Shown: piece after piece, positions 11,109 to 24,365 of the stretch
Position numbering within the stretch: position 1 is the first letter of the stretch
Layout: every line of letters starts with the position of its first letter
Assembly (NCBI GenBank): GCA_016800925.1
Contig: JABCPU010000394.1
Span: 1 to 61,066 of the forward strand
Source: Suillus spraguei
Lineage: Eukaryota; Basidiomycota; Agaricomycetes; Boletales; Suillaceae
Length of the DNA stretch: 61,066 bases
Direction: 5' to 3'
Notes under the pieces: generated by a model
The model's database searches: none
Told to the model about the DNA's origin: nothing
Seen by the model: the letters and a program-made list of their open reading frames with translations, nothing else
Made by a program: the position numbers and the translations under genes

Positions 11109-11870
11109 ATGTCTAATCCTGTCCTGATACCCAACTCAGCACATCCTTTCCAATGTACATCAACACACTTTGGCTTACCTGGGCCTCGCTACACCACCCA
11201 CACCTTGCTGCACCACACCATGCTATACTACTACCCGAACCTCACTTTTCTACCTATATTTCCGCCTCAAAGTTGCCTTCACTCATTTGGATTCATCTGT
11301 ACTTATCTTCACTCACTTGGATTCGTCTATAGTCGCCTTCCTGTACTTGTCTGCACTTGCTTGGACTTGTTTGAACTCATCTGTACTTGTCTCCACTTAC
11401 TTGGACTCATCTGGACCCACTTGGACTCATCTGTCCTGTTCATTCGTACTTGTTCATTCGTGCTCGTTGTTTGTCCATGTCGTTTGCACTTGTGCATCTG
11501 TGTTCATTTGCATGTGCTCATTCATGCTTGTTCATTTGTGCTTGTTGTCCGTGCTCATTGTACAATTCATTCATGGTTGTTCACACTCTTTCATTATTCT
11601 ACTTATTATTGCTCATTTGTAGCTATACCCTGGGTCCGTTCTGTTGACACCCACAGGAAATCTGGTACCCACACTACAGGAACAGGTCCGACTGCCCAAA
11701 CTCATGGGTTTACCTGTGCAGTTTCCTACTTCCATAGCCTTTCATTTTCTACTGCCACTCCACTGCTATCTGCAGCCCCCTCTGCAGCCACACGCCATAG
11801 ATGTGTGTACAACCTGATGGGCCCATTTTTCGCATTTTTGTGTATGTTATTTCCCTTTGTTACTTGATCA
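11109..11870 (+). other. Low-complexity, degenerate short-word repeats
   Basis: The stretch is built of variants of CTTGGACTCATCTG and TTCATTTGTGCTTGTTC, similar to words at 9890-10060. Two of its frames stay open by composition, giving Cys/Leu/His-rich nonsense proteins without domain features. I see no gene here. Confidence 0.6.
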
Positions 11871-12174
11871 CTACTACCTGGAATACATTATATTTGATTT
11901 TGACTAGCAACATTGTGTGATTGAGTGCCCTAAATGTAAATTTGCCCATTCCAAACCTGTGTGAAAATCTCAGTTGGACTTATTTGGGATATGTTGTTGG
12001 TTAAGCGGGTTCAAATGAGATCTGATTTGAATAAGGAAGAGGCATAATGTGGACAGAGATTTAACAGACCAATTAAATCTCAGTAGGCCTCTTAGTTGGC
12101 GAGCACCGAAAAAGAAAAATCATTGACTGAAAGTACTATGTATGGATAGTCTAGGTGGTTCTATTTACTAGCTT

Positions 12175-12670
12175 TTGATAATCTCATCCACCTCTCCTCC
12201 AGGTTCCTTAGACGTATTTCCTCTTTCTCCTGTCATTTCTTGTGGGAGGTTCTACAATCACCACCTCATCATCATCCTCCTCCTGATTCATGGCCCTCTC
12301 CTTTCTTGCATGCGCTATTTTGGTGATGGGTCCCTCCGTAATCTCAAAAGCCTCTCCTGCAGGTTCCTCAAACGTATTCCTTCTTTCTCCACCTCATCTC
12401 TGGCAGGAGGTTCTATAATCACCACCTCTTCTTCCTCTTCTTCCTCCTCATTTACGGACCCCTCCCTTCCTGCGCACGCCCTTTTGGTGGTGGGTTCTAT
12501 AACCTCCACTTCATCATCTTCTCTGACTCTCTTATTTCCTGGCTTGAAGTTTCCCGGAAGCCAAGGCTTTCGCCATGGTGTCATTCTTCCTACAGTTATT
12601 TTTCACCTTGCGCCATCAGTTGGCTTTTGGTTGGATTGTGACATTATTATTCTGTTAAGAGGCGATTAGA
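12175..12670. repeat. Two-and-a-half copies of a degenerate ~165-bp repeat
   Basis: Units starting near 12190, 12350 and 12490 share GCAGGTTCCTnAnACGTAT-like starts and GGAGGTTCTAnAATCACCAC cores, separated by CTC/TCA-rich trinucleotide runs. On the minus strand this reads as an acidic, poly-Glu peptide with repeated VVIIEPPARDE motifs. A low-complexity protein-coding origin is possible, but there is no intact frame beyond about 89 codons. Confidence 0.5.
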
Positions 12671-14200
12671 ACTAGGACGATAGTTATATAAGATTTTGGT
12701 AGGATGGTGGGAGACGATGGGAGAAAGAGAATATGAAAACATCCGCATGCTGAGTATTTTGTAGTGAACGTGACACTGTGGTCCATCATGTAATCATGGG
12801 TCATGAATTGTGATTACACTATTGAATTGTGGAGCGGTCTGCTTGTTGAATTGAGACTCGCTCGCCATAGGGAAATTTTATTCATATTCATTTATTAAAA
12901 ACAACATTGATGAGCTCTGTAGAGCTTCGGCGGATACTCAAATCGGATAGTGCCCCGCTGAGTAGCATACTTAGCTAAAACAGTGTTTCAATTTCATATA
13001 TATTAGATCATGTAACATATCCCACCATTTACATATGAACTTTGTCGTCCACAATATACCTTCCTTGATCTGATTATGAATCTAACAATAAGGCATATCT
13101 ATGCCAACAAATTCTGCAATTTTGTCTATACATATTCCTCATTTGTCCATGAATCTGGGGCTAAAACTAATTTCGGACCTTTTTGATCATGAATTTTGAG
13201 ATATATCATATTCCATATTAAGAATTTATCCAATTTGAAAGGAATTTGTCACAGACTCTTATTTCACCGTGTCCCAAGTGTGACGCCTACCTTATGTACT
13301 TCTGTGACTTCCATGACATAGTCATGAATTTCCATGACCTCAATTCAAAACACATATTGTTAGTCAGGCCAACCTCAAATTCAACTTGGACCAAACTGAA
13401 CTCTTTTCATGTTATTGTAGTGCACATTGCACATATGGAGATTTGAGGTTCATGCTATAATTTACTTTGTTGAATCCTGCTGGCGACATTGACATTTCAC
13501 AACTCGATACAGCAGAAAATGATGATGAAAAACTTCTCCTAAGTTGGTGCACCGACCGACATGAACAATTTTTTTGTATCCTTGTTTATTATCCGCTGGG
13601 GTGTGGCCCTATGTTAGACAGTACATATGGTAATTTGATCTATGGTATGTTTATGATTTATTGCGGGTCTTGGGAAAAACTGAAATCCTGGTCCAGGCTG
13701 GTGCGAGGATGATACTGCCATCTTAAAGCGAGTTTGGCAGCATAAACCAAGTCGGGAGTTTTGATCCTGCATCCCTAGTTTTATTGATTGTTGAGTAAGC
13801 ATAGTTCTTGCCAATGAAATACAAGAAACAGCATAGTTTTATTTCACACTTGAGATGGGTGATGTTGAAATTGTGTGCTATCTCAAAGACAACTATGACC
13901 AGAAATATTATGGGCTCAGGTGTGTATCTTACGCATGCCCAATCTGAGTAAACTAATTTATTGTGCCAGTGCTGTCAGTTTTCGCCGGATGCAAAATAGC
14001 TGGGGCTGGAAACACACTAGAAAACAATGACATACTCTTGAATCTATTGAACAGCATGTCAGGGAGATCCGGCAGCGATTCCACAACTGAGGTGCTGAGG
14101 CAATCAGGCAAGACTTGCAACAGCAGTTCAACTGTCATGTACCCCAGTTTGTCTGCTCTGTCAACTACTAAATCAGTGTTCAATAATTGAACTGATTGCG
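12671..14200. other. No recognisable gene
   Basis: AT-rich sequence with many stops in all frames. Only short open stretches occur (up to about 80 codons), none with recognisable features. The last 250 bp may be the decayed N-terminal part of the integrase-core remnant that follows. Confidence 0.5.
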
Positions 14201-14204
14201 AAGC

Positions 14205-15087
14205 TTCTCAAGATCACCTATCCAACTGCTGTGCAAGCTAGGCGCCATGGACATCTCAAGCGGAGACGTTCTTGGTGTGATAGGGTTGATCATGTCTGGC
14301 CCCATGATTAGCATGATAAATGGCTTTGCTTTGAGTTGATGTTACCTTGACTGTTGTCGAAAACTTGGAGGTATGTCACCGGAGCTCTTGCATCTGTCAG
14401 ACATTGATCCTGTTGTTTTATTTTGGACCTTAGCTGTCCCTCTGATTACTCAGAGTGATCCAGGTTCCGAAAATTTTGCAGTATGGCTTTATGCTGAGCT
14501 TGACGCATGGGCTCATCGTCAGAACCATAATGCCCCCTGCAAGGATAAGAACAAATTTCTTTCTCACGGCATTCCTGCTATCATCCGTGCAAAACCTCAT
14601 GGATTTAATTTACTTGACTTTAAGGTACGTTAGCTACAGCTGTTGCTCGATGGTGGTGCACCTTACTCCTCTCAAGCTTCCAGTGCAAAGTGAGCTCTTT
14701 GATGAGGTCGAAGCAATATATGCTCCCCCTGAGCATCCTGTCTGTGATCTGGTGCCACCTTCATTTGATCAACATGCACAATATCTCTATGCCTCACTAG
14801 GCAAACCTCAAGTATCTTCGGATTCATTCTGGAACGTATATCAGATGTTACTGGCACAGTTCCAGGCAATTGAAGGTGATGATGACTTGACCATCTTACT
14901 TTCACAGGGAGTTGTGGAACCTGAAGACGAGGATGTTCCTTTGCTTCCAAGCTTGCAGGATCTCCCTCAGAATGCTGGCTTAGTAGGACCTGCTTGGTTT
15001 CAATATATAGAAGGCATGGAAAATCCGCCAACGCAGGCACTGGAAGATGAAATATCAGCCAGAGTATGTGTAGTTTACGTATTCTGA
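14205..15087 (+). pseudogene. Basidiomycete integrase-core-domain protein, inactivated and internally deleted
   Basis: Recognisable blocks of the large mushroom family annotated as integrase core domain proteins: ITYPTAVQARRHGHLKRR, then PHD-stop-HDKW where the family has PHDQHDKW (TAG at 14309-14311), then LITQSDPGSENF, which contains the second catalytic Asp. This is followed directly by LYAELDAWAHRQNHNAP and KFLSHGIPAIIRAKPHGFNLLDFK. After an intron (from 14623) come LPVQSELFDEVEAIYAPPEH and DLVPPSFDQHAQYLY. Around 100 residues between SENF and LYAELD are missing, including the segment that should hold the third acidic residue. Frameshifts separate the early blocks. Clearly a dead copy. 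The host function of this family is unknown; a retroelement or DDE-transposon origin is usually assumed. Confidence 0.8.
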
Positions 15088-15574
15088 GTTGGATAGTAAA
15101 AAATATTAGTGGAAACAAAATGGCAGATGGTATCGGATGAGACTGCACCTTTTGACTACTGATGCTCAAACCACTAAAACCATGTGGCAGTTGGAAGAAA
15201 TTGCAATGCATGTTGCGCTGATGCTTCTCTGTAAAAGATGCAAACGCAGATGCCAAGTTTCCATCTGCAAAAAAGTGTCCAGAAACATCCGGAGAGGTAA
15301 TGTACATCACAGCCTTCAGTATATCTTCACCAGAAATTATATTTATCACAGAATATATGACTGATTTCATGGATGGTAAGTTTGCTGGGGAAAGTCAGTC
15401 TGATATCCATCAAGGTCAGTCTAACATCAGTCTAATGTCAGTCAAAGTCAGTCATTTACTGTTTATGGAAAATAAAATAGGCTCCGGTCGAATACAGGCT
15501 TGTCCTCTTAATTTCACTACCCTCATACATTTGAATAGCTGTATCTTAACTCAGTAATTCTGTGTTGACATACA

Positions 15575-16488
15575 ATGTCGCATGAAGTCAAGTATCCTGA
15601 ACTGTCTCAGCTCTCCCCAAAGTCCAAGGATGCCACATACAAAAGACTATGGTGTGAAGAGACGAAACCAGACCCCGATAAAGAGGAAAACTACAGGAAA
15701 AAGCAGAATGAGTACAAACGATGTTCACGTGCGAAGTTATTAGCTCTTAAACTTCAGCAGTCCAACGTAGACTTGGAACCTCCTGAAAAGCGACATCGGG
15801 TTATATCACCTGATACAGGTCCCTCAGACTCCAATATGCCAGCATCTAATTCTCCAACTGTTATAGCAAGTCCATTGCATGGTAAATACAACTCCCCAGA
15901 TAATATGACTCTCCCAGGTCTATCTGATGTTATAATAGATTACACACCAGTTCAAGCTTTACCTTCATGTCAATTCAGCGACATCTCCATCACTACAGAA
16001 CGTCCTCCATTGACTCGTGATGTAAATGTCATGACAAAAATTTCATCAATTTGTCCCTCTACCTCTCCGAATGATAACCCAGCACCGTCCACTCCTTTGA
16101 CACCACTCAGTGACTTACCATATCACTCCAAAGATCTCACAACTAATATCATAGGGGTTCAGGTATCTCCATTTTCGGATACAGTCCAATGGTCGAGTGG
16201 ATTCATAACCGTACTACCATGCATTTGGAAGGGTGAAGAAAATCTATGTCAAGCAGATGCCAATACAGTCCAATATTTCTCCCAGCTTCCAGAATCTGAT
16301 CCTGAGTCATTGAAACATGTTGTCCACATACATCAGCACAGTTGGTATTTCAACCCAGAAGCACTACGTGATCTTGTTGCAGAAATGCTTTGCGAAGGGA
16401 AATGCATTGTCATTCGTGCAGCTCAAAAACCTCAGCCAGCGAAGCTCAATGTAGACTACTTAGAAGCTCTCAGTTTCTCGCAGTATAA
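15575..16488 (+). pseudogene. N-terminal part of a JmjC-like expanded-family gene, interrupted
   Basis: An open frame from ATG 15575 gives about 304 residues. It starts with a basic, Lys-rich segment (SPKSKDATYKRLWCEETKPD), continues with a long Ser/Pro/Thr-rich disordered stretch, and ends with a folded-looking part: VHIHQHSWYFNPEALRDLVA, GKCIVIRAAQKPQPAKLNV and YLEALSFSQY. The last block resembles the region just before the JmjC domain in repeated mushroom proteins. The frame runs straight into a 434-bp duplicated block at 16486 and stops at once, so the catalytic domain is lost. The JmjC link is from memory of family sequence and is moderate only; the interruption is seen directly. Confidence 0.55.
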
Positions 16489-16919
16489 GTGTTAGAATTC
16501 TCGATCAGCTTGACAGAAGCAAGACTCAATAACTACTTTTGACCCCTAACACCAGATCGTTTTGCTCTTCGAGGTGTGTAGATGTAATGCTTTCTGCTCT
16601 ATTTGTTCATCTTGTACTGGACAGATTGCCCACCAGACCTTTATGACAAGGTTTCTCCATATAGAATCATCAGCAGTGGCCGCAATGGACATATATCAGG
16701 CCTTAATTCGTGCCATGATTCCTTTCTTGCCGCTTTTCACTGAGGAGGACCTGCAATATACGTGTTGATTTTCACCAAGTATTCAGCTGTTTGTCAATTT
16801 TGTCATGTAGTCCGACTCCACGACTTGATCCAAAGTTCCTCTTGGGTTTCGGCTAGAATCACATATCCTGTCTGAGCTGAAGGCAAAGCCACGGCTCAAG
16901 AATACAAGTACGCAGGCAT
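16486..16919 (+). repeat. Dispersed 434-bp duplication, copy 1 (CpG-depleted)
   Basis: Aligns without gaps to 27442-27875. Both begin TAAGTGTTAGAATTCTCGAT and end with CAAGTACGCAGGCAT. Most differences are C-to-T or G-to-A at positions where the other copy has CG, for example TTTATGACAAGG against TTTACGACAAGG, and GTGCCATGATT against GCGCCGTGATT. Copy 1 interrupts the JmjC-like gene, whereas copy 2 lies within a continuing gene fragment, so copy 1 is probably the derived insertion. Confidence 0.9.
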
Positions 16920-17125
16920 TTATTAAACCTGAACATCAATGTCATGATCTTGTTTAGGGACACTACCTCAGTAATTACAATTGCCTGGGATGCGACTCCA
17001 AGCACAAACCTAATGTTTCCTAGTACTATTCTTAATACTATGCAAGCGGAGCCTTCAGTTCAATCACCTGTAAGGTGTGCACACGCTGTTTATTCATGGT
17101 TTGACATATCAATTTATAGATTACA

Positions 17126-18522
17126 ATGCACATTTCAACCACATCTATACCCTGCTCAGATATTCGCATGGACACCCCAACCAGTGCCTCTATCCAGAAA
17201 TTCCTTCCAAAACTGCAGCCAAAGTGCCAATCTCTGACATCTTCACTATCTGAGCACCTCAAACACCATGACCTCAAATGGTTTAAGGCGCATCATCAGC
17301 CTGCAGCTTCTCCTGACTCAAAGCCTTTAAGCCCTGCTGCTCCCGGGCCACCCAGTGCGCCTAATGTTTCAAATGATGTGATGGGACTGCCTGTGGAGAA
17401 AATACGGCCATCTCACATGCCAGGAAGGATACCTCTACGACCGGCATCTACTGAACCAACTACAGTAAATGAGCCTGCAGCTCCTGCGAATGCCGTTGAT
17501 CTGCCGAGTACGTCGTCTTTTACTGAGATTTCGGTGCCTACAGATGCTAAAGAACTCAACCAAGAGGAAATCGTACCCACTATGGTTGATGTTGTTATGA
17601 ACGACTCTCAAAGGCAACATGTGCCTCAAGGTTCAGAAACACTTCTCTTGGATACACCAGGAGATGTTGTCCCCAAGCTCACGACGCCGCCAGAACCAAA
17701 TACGGATTCCCTAGCCCCAAGTCAGCCACCTGCAATATCCTCAGATGCAGGTGCAGGAAACCATGGAGATGAAATATTGTTGTCTCCAGTAGATAATACC
17801 CTTTGCAAGCCACCTGTGCGAGATTTGGAGGGGAGATGGCCGTGATGATGTTGTGGCAAGGACTCGAGTCACCTCGCGGGACAATCAACCATACTTTCAA
17901 TCTCGATCATACACTCTATCTCCAAATTGTTTGGTGGGCTAAGCGTAAATCATCACCAATGTATGTGTCATTTTCTTGCCTTTATCTACTTATTCAGCGG
18001 TTTACAGAGATTTGGAACAAAGTGTTTGTGTATCGTTCACTTGCTATCATCTCCCCAGTCTTTTGCCCAATCCACCAGAAGATGATCAAGCGATTCCGTT
18101 TGAGCAACTTATGATGCATTCACAATGTTTGTGGCCCATATCTGGAGACCTTTTATTGCAGACAAAACGGGATGGGAGGGATTTTATTATTCCACTAGCT
18201 CCACCTATTTTTGTGAGTGTCATCGCATAGTGTACTTGCAAACTACACTGAAGCCAGAATGACCGTTTGACAGGTTGCTCCAGACAATTGTGTCGATATC
18301 TCCGCATTAATCAGAAGCAGAGAAAATGCCTGTTTGGTGGTCCAACAGAGCGACATGTCAGACTACATGTTTATTCTCCATGCCCACCATGCCACACCTG
18401 TGCAACTCAGCTATCTTGCTTCTTACAGAAAGAGACATGAGGAGTGGGTGAAGATCACGCGTGCTTTTTGCACATCTGAACCAATGGAATCATCATGGAA
18501 GCGATCACAGTCGCGGTCGTGA
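17126..18522 (+). CDS. Uncharacterised multi-exon gene with disordered N-terminal half
   Basis: The first open stretch (17126-17845, about 239 codons) is Pro/Ser/Thr-rich and looks disordered. Downstream coding blocks in a consistent style follow: YHLPSLLPNPPEDDQAIPFE and LWPISGDLLLQTKRDGRDF (about 18040-18210), an intron at 18211-18271, then VAPDNCVDISALIRSREN, LVVQQSDMSDYMFILHAHH and SYLASYRKRHEEWVKITRAF, ending at a TGA at 18520. The join between the first block and the second near 17840-18000 is uncertain and may contain an intron or a lesion. No domain is recognised. It follows the interrupted JmjC-like gene and may have been its distal part or an independent repeat-family gene. Confidence 0.45.
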
Positions 18523-18991
18523 AGGATCCATCATAATTAATATTCTTGTAATCAACCCCTCAAGCTTCGCAGTCCCATTATGTCTGTAGTACTTGTGCAT
18601 TTCTGGTCAGCTTATATTCTGTAGCATAGTTGGCCAATTAAATGTGTTTTCCATCGGAAGCTTATGAAGTGTGGCGCTATGATGCATGATGCATTTGGTG
18701 AATGACATGATTTGTCTTTTTGGAGGGATTCTTCAAGTTGCCAATAGGTCGAGATGCAATAATTACATAAAATGCTGCATCGTGGATAGTTGGCGCAGCA
18801 TTATGTATATTGATGTACTTGTATATAGAGGACCGAATGTATAGTGCACTTTTAGATGGTGCAGTAGATTTTAGTTTTAGTTTTCTTGAAATGCTGCTCA
18901 AAATGTACATGTCTGTTTTAAAATCCACTATGATTGCGAATAAGTTAAGGTGCACGAAGTAGTGATTATTAGGATGAAGCCTTGGCCAGGG

Positions 18992-19022
18992 AGCAAAAGG
19001 AGTGCGAAGCACTCCTTTTGCT
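18992..19022. repeat. Perfect 14-bp hairpin with GAA loop
   Basis: AGCAAAAGGAGTGC, then GAA, then GCACTCCTTTTGCT. It lies just after TTAGGATGAAGCCTTGGCCAGGGAG, a sequence repeated in variant form at 19350-19380, so both probably belong to one repeat family whose ends are spread here. Confidence 0.6.
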
Positions 19023-19539
19023 TCCTGTGCTGAAGGCACAACGTGTGGTGGACTCGTCTATAAAGTAAGGGGGGAAAGGTGGGAGAGTCCTCACTAGCTC
19101 GCGTGGCTTTTGCTAAAGGCCACATGGGAATGCTTAGCTCGGCTAAACCTTTATTTGGAAATATCACGTGGTTTTTTCGAGTGCCGATTCAATACACTGT
19201 TCTCCCATTGTATGATTGCATGGTTTTGTCACATGCAGTGCCACACAGGTTAAAAATTTGCCACGGGTTGTCTGAAGCTGGGGTTAAAACCAAATGATGG
19301 GTTGTCATCTGCCACAGGTTGTCTGAACCTGGGGGAAAATGAAATTATTAGGATGGAGCTGAGGCCAGGGAGCCCAAAGGGAGTGTTCAGCCAAAAGTGA
19401 AGCCAAAAAGGAGTACAAAGGAGTGCAAAGCAAAAAAGGAGTCCAAAGCCAAAAAGCAGTGCAAAGGAGACAGGAGACGGAAGACGGGAGACAGGAGACA
19501 CAAGACAGGAGACACAAGATGGGAGACACAAGAGGAGAT

Positions 19540-19825
19540 GGGAGATGGGAGATGGGAGATGGGAGATGGGAGATGGGAGATGGGAGATGGGAGATGGGAG
19601 ATGGGAGATGGGAGATGGGAGATGGGAGATGGGAGATGGAGATGGGAGATGGGAGATGGGAGATGGGAGATGGGAGATGGGAGATGGGAGATGGGAGATG
19701 GGAGATGGGAGATGGGAGATGGGAGATGGGAGATGGGAGATGGGAGATGGGAGATGGGAGATGGGAGATGGGAGATGGGAGATGGGAGATGGGAGATGGG
19801 AGATGGGAGATGGGAGATGGGAGAC
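19540..19825 (+). repeat. GGGAGAT minisatellite, 41 units, G-quadruplex-prone
   Basis: 286 bp made of forty 7-bp units GGGAGAT (last unit GGGAGAC) and one 6-bp unit GGAGAT near 19638. It is flanked by decayed GGAGACA/GGAGACAC units at 19485-19540 and 19826-19860. Runs of GGG spaced by 4 nt on one strand fit the G-quadruplex pattern dozens of times over. Since 7 is not a multiple of 3 and the unit creates no stop on either strand, all six frames stay open, which explains the large WEMGDGR and LPSPISH pseudo-proteins here. Confidence 0.97.
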
Positions 19826-19906
19826 ACAAGATGGGGGACACAAGATGGGAGACAGCAGACTGGTAACAGGCGATGGGACACTTGCATGATTTTGTGGTGT
19901 GACAAC

Positions 19907-21867
19907 TTAATACTGTTGCCCCCTATTAAAACTTGACACAACATCGAAGACGTCCTTGTCGACCTGAGAGAAAGAAGGGAGGTCCAATGTAGGTAATGGA
20001 CGTGATGAACCGGCCTGATTCTGGAGTGGATCTTCTGGCGAAGGGGGTTCAGTGATGATCATAGGCATTGGAATGGCGCCTTGTTCAGTGTTATCTTGTA
20101 CATTCGTCTTGGAGCTTCTGGCTTGGAAGGGCAACTTCACTTGCCCAGGGTCGGTGGCGTCAGGTGGTGACGGCGTATCTAGCTTCTGTATCTGAATGCC
20201 TATTCCGCGCAGCTCTTTCGGATCGAATCCCCAAGAACCCAGTAATGACCATGCGTGTTCGCCGATATCCTTTGGGTCGCTTGTAGCTCTACCGTTTGTG
20301 CTACTTAGCAGAGTGTGCTTGCTGAATGTCTCACAGATGCCGTGCCCCATGAACTAAACGGTGAACGTTCATCAGCACCCAATTTAAATACAGCCCATCT
20401 TCCTGAATACCTTAGATGGCTCAACAGGTGCACTTGGATCGCATTTCATAATCTTCAAAGTCAAAGAACGTCCACACATGTTGATAGCATTCAATCTCCG
20501 GGAAACTTCTTCAGCCATCTGGTGGATGAATGCCTTAGCTTGGTCGTTGTTCTCAAAACGTATTCCATACTAGATAAAGTCAGAGATCAGCAACTACACA
20601 ACCAAAACTACTTATCAGCGACTCACATTGATATCACACGAGACAGACTTCCTCGGTTTGTCAGATTCGAGTTTTCGTTCATCAATGCACGGATCACATT
20701 GTACAAAGTTTCGCCAGTAGTCTTGCCAAGCGCATCGCACAGTGCGGCTTTACTTTTCTTAGCGAGTTCGCTGAGATTTGTGACTCCGAGTTTCTCGTTC
20801 GCTTTCTGGCGTGTGGAATGTCCGAAACCGTGGAGATCGTCGATATCTAACGGTGCGAGAACCTGTTCCACATCTTCTGATTTTAAGTGAAATGATCCCG
20901 CAGGCTTGGCCTTGCGTGTCGCGATGCGAGCAAGTTGTATGTTCTCTGCGATGCCAATGCTGACTATAGCTTGTGTCAGTAAGTGATGTCGGACACATCA
21001 ATGTGAAGAACCTTCGCAACCTGTTCCTCTGACCGTATTTGTTCTGCAAGGGACCTTGCCGGATCATCCACGAATGCTAAGGAAGACGGTCGAATAGCGC
21101 ACCGGGAAACACTCGGGGTGACCTCAATCAAAGCTTCGTCAACGGAGACAGCCTGGATATCATCCGCATGACGCATCAAAATGGTGTAGAAACGCAACGA
21201 CAGCTGTTTGTATCTGATCTTTTATTGGATAGAGTATAATGAATGGAAAGACAAATACATACTTCTCGAACTCGTAGGGTATAGTCATAAGATCAGGGCA
21301 CAACCTACGTCCCTGCTAAAGGTTGAAGAGAGCTATCACTCATAGCTCAATACATGAAAGAAATACAGTGGCATACCTCATTCCATTCTTGATCCCAAAT
21401 GACCTGGCTTCGTAGCTTGAACTGGCTATTTCGCTTGTACTCGATGCACCCCCTGTGCTCCCTTGCGAGTGACAAATGACAACCGGTTTGCCTCGCAACT
21501 CAGGGTGACTCAGAAGGCCGACGGAAACGAAAAAGCAATCAAAGTCGCAGTGCATCATAACACGCTTCAAGCTCGGGCTTTTTCCTTTCCTTTCCTTTTT
21601 GATGGAGACCTCGCGGCGAGGTGCGCCCACTCATGTTGGTACCACCACTCTTAGCCATGTCCTGAGTGTCGCCTATAGACTCATGTATCGACCAATTTTC
21701 AACTTCTTCTTGGGCTTGTTGAACCAAGTTTTTCAGCTCAGCTTTCCATGTGGACAGGTAGTGCAGTCGTGAGTGTTTGTAAAAACCCTCTACGAAATCT
21801 GGTGCCACAGCTGAGGTATGTGCGGCTCTCCATTCAGGATTAGCCATCACGTGCTCTGCTAGCGGGA

Positions 21868-21868
<1 letters not shown>
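19907..21868 (-). pseudogene. REV1: REV1 (Y-family DNA polymerase) fragment
   Basis: Read right to left, it begins with SRLHYLSTWKAELKNL, the REV1-specific segment before the polymerase core. HCDFDCFFVSVGLL (first catalytic carboxylate motif), RGKPVVICHSQGSTGGASS and SYEARSFGIKNGM follow. After introns come LCPDLMTIPYEFEK and YTILMRHADDIQAVSVDEA (second carboxylate motif), then ARIATRKAKPAGSFHL, DDLHGFGHSTRQKAN, FENNDQAKAFIHQMAEEV and GFDPKELRGIGIQIQKLD. The N-terminal BRCT domain and the C-terminal ubiquitin- and polymerase-binding modules are absent, and a one-base deletion near 20688-20691 breaks the frame at VIR/IDERKLESDKPRKS. In living cells REV1 is a dCMP transferase and translesion scaffold. 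Here it is truncated at both ends and abuts the SEC23 fragment at 21868. Confidence 0.9.
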
Positions 21869-23420
<1,552 letters not shown>

Positions 23421-23469
23421 AGCTTCGTAAGGTTCATTAAACCATATCTGTAATATAACTGATTAATTT

Positions 23470-24365
23470 TCTATAGTGCGGGATGCATTTACAACCCTGT
23501 TGATGCCTGGCAACAGAGCCTGCTCACGAGTTCCTTGACCTTGGGCGACCCATCAATGGTTGCGAGATGCGCATCGTCGACCCCACAAACAGTGCCACTC
23601 TGCGTCGCGACGGAGAGAGCGGCGAGCTCCAAGTTCGCAGGCCGATGGTCTCGTACGGTACTACAACAATGCCGAGGCTACGCCTCCAGTTTCGTGGAGG
23701 GCGGTACCGTACCGGCAATGTTGGGATCATCAAGAATGGTGTCATGTGCCTTAGCGGTCGTATCAAGGACACCGTCGTCGTTCATGGTGTCTCGTATGGT
23801 ATCCCTGAGCTTGAGACCCACCTACGGACAGCGGAGGGGGTCACACCCTCGTTCCTCGCTGCAGCTCCGGACTGTGCTCCTAGTCAGGAGACTGAAGAAT
23901 TCATCATTTCCACTCGCCAATGTTCGACCTCAATGGAGCAGACGCTTCCGCGAAGCTCTTTGCCACGCATCGGGCCATTCTGATATCTGTGACAATGGTC
24001 ACCCTGCCACTTCAGTTCATCGTTCCGATTCCTGTAACCAGATGGAAAAGACGACTCTGGGTGAACTGCCTTGTGCGCGTCTGACGAGTCTGTTCAAGCA
24101 AGGCCACTTGCGAAGCACATTGCCCGCTCTGATGAGCTTCTCAGCGAGGCACGTGGGGCTACGTTTGTCGCCCCGTCCAGCGAGACGGAGAAGGCGCTTG
24201 CCAAGAATATGCTGGCATCTTCAATCTCGCGGAAAGTGAGACGTTGGCGAGCGATAACTTCTTCGAACTCGGCGGTACTTCTATCGATGTCATCAGGTCA
24301 GCGATCCGTTCTGCCCCGAAATGACTCTCACTAATACATATCATCTCCAGACTCAAGCGCGAAGG
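23470..24365 (+). pseudogene. Adenylate-forming ligase C-terminal half plus carrier domain (NRPS-like/acyl-AMP ligase)
   Basis: Begins within an adenylation domain: FLDLGRPINGCEMRIVDPTN, DGESGELQVRRPMVSYG, YRTGNVGIIKNGV (family core YRTGD, here N instead of D) and LSGRIKDTVVVHGVSYGIPE. A frameshift near 23910-23920 moves the reading to SPMFDLNGADASAKLFATHR. Another, near 24045, leads to KTTLGELPCARLTSLFKQ (the A10-type lysine region), then a phosphopantetheine carrier domain with FFELGGTSIDVIR at about 24262-24297. The order resembles fungal NRPS-like or polyketide-associated AMP ligases. The N-terminal half and anything after the carrier domain are missing. It starts only about 50 bp after SEC23 copy A. 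Dead fragment. Confidence 0.8.

Noticed and set aside
11109..11867. 252-codon Cys/His/Leu-rich open frame
   Set aside because: Composition follows degenerate short-word repeats and overlaps two other equally open frames; no domain.
19540..19860. CRISPR array
   Set aside because: The repeats are contiguous 7-bp units with no spacers, in a eukaryotic genome.
19397..19936. Several 110-200 codon open frames on both strands with repeated WEMGDGR or LPSPISH
   Set aside because: They are produced by the stop-free 7-bp minisatellite unit; no domain, no start context, and the same peptide appears in every frame.
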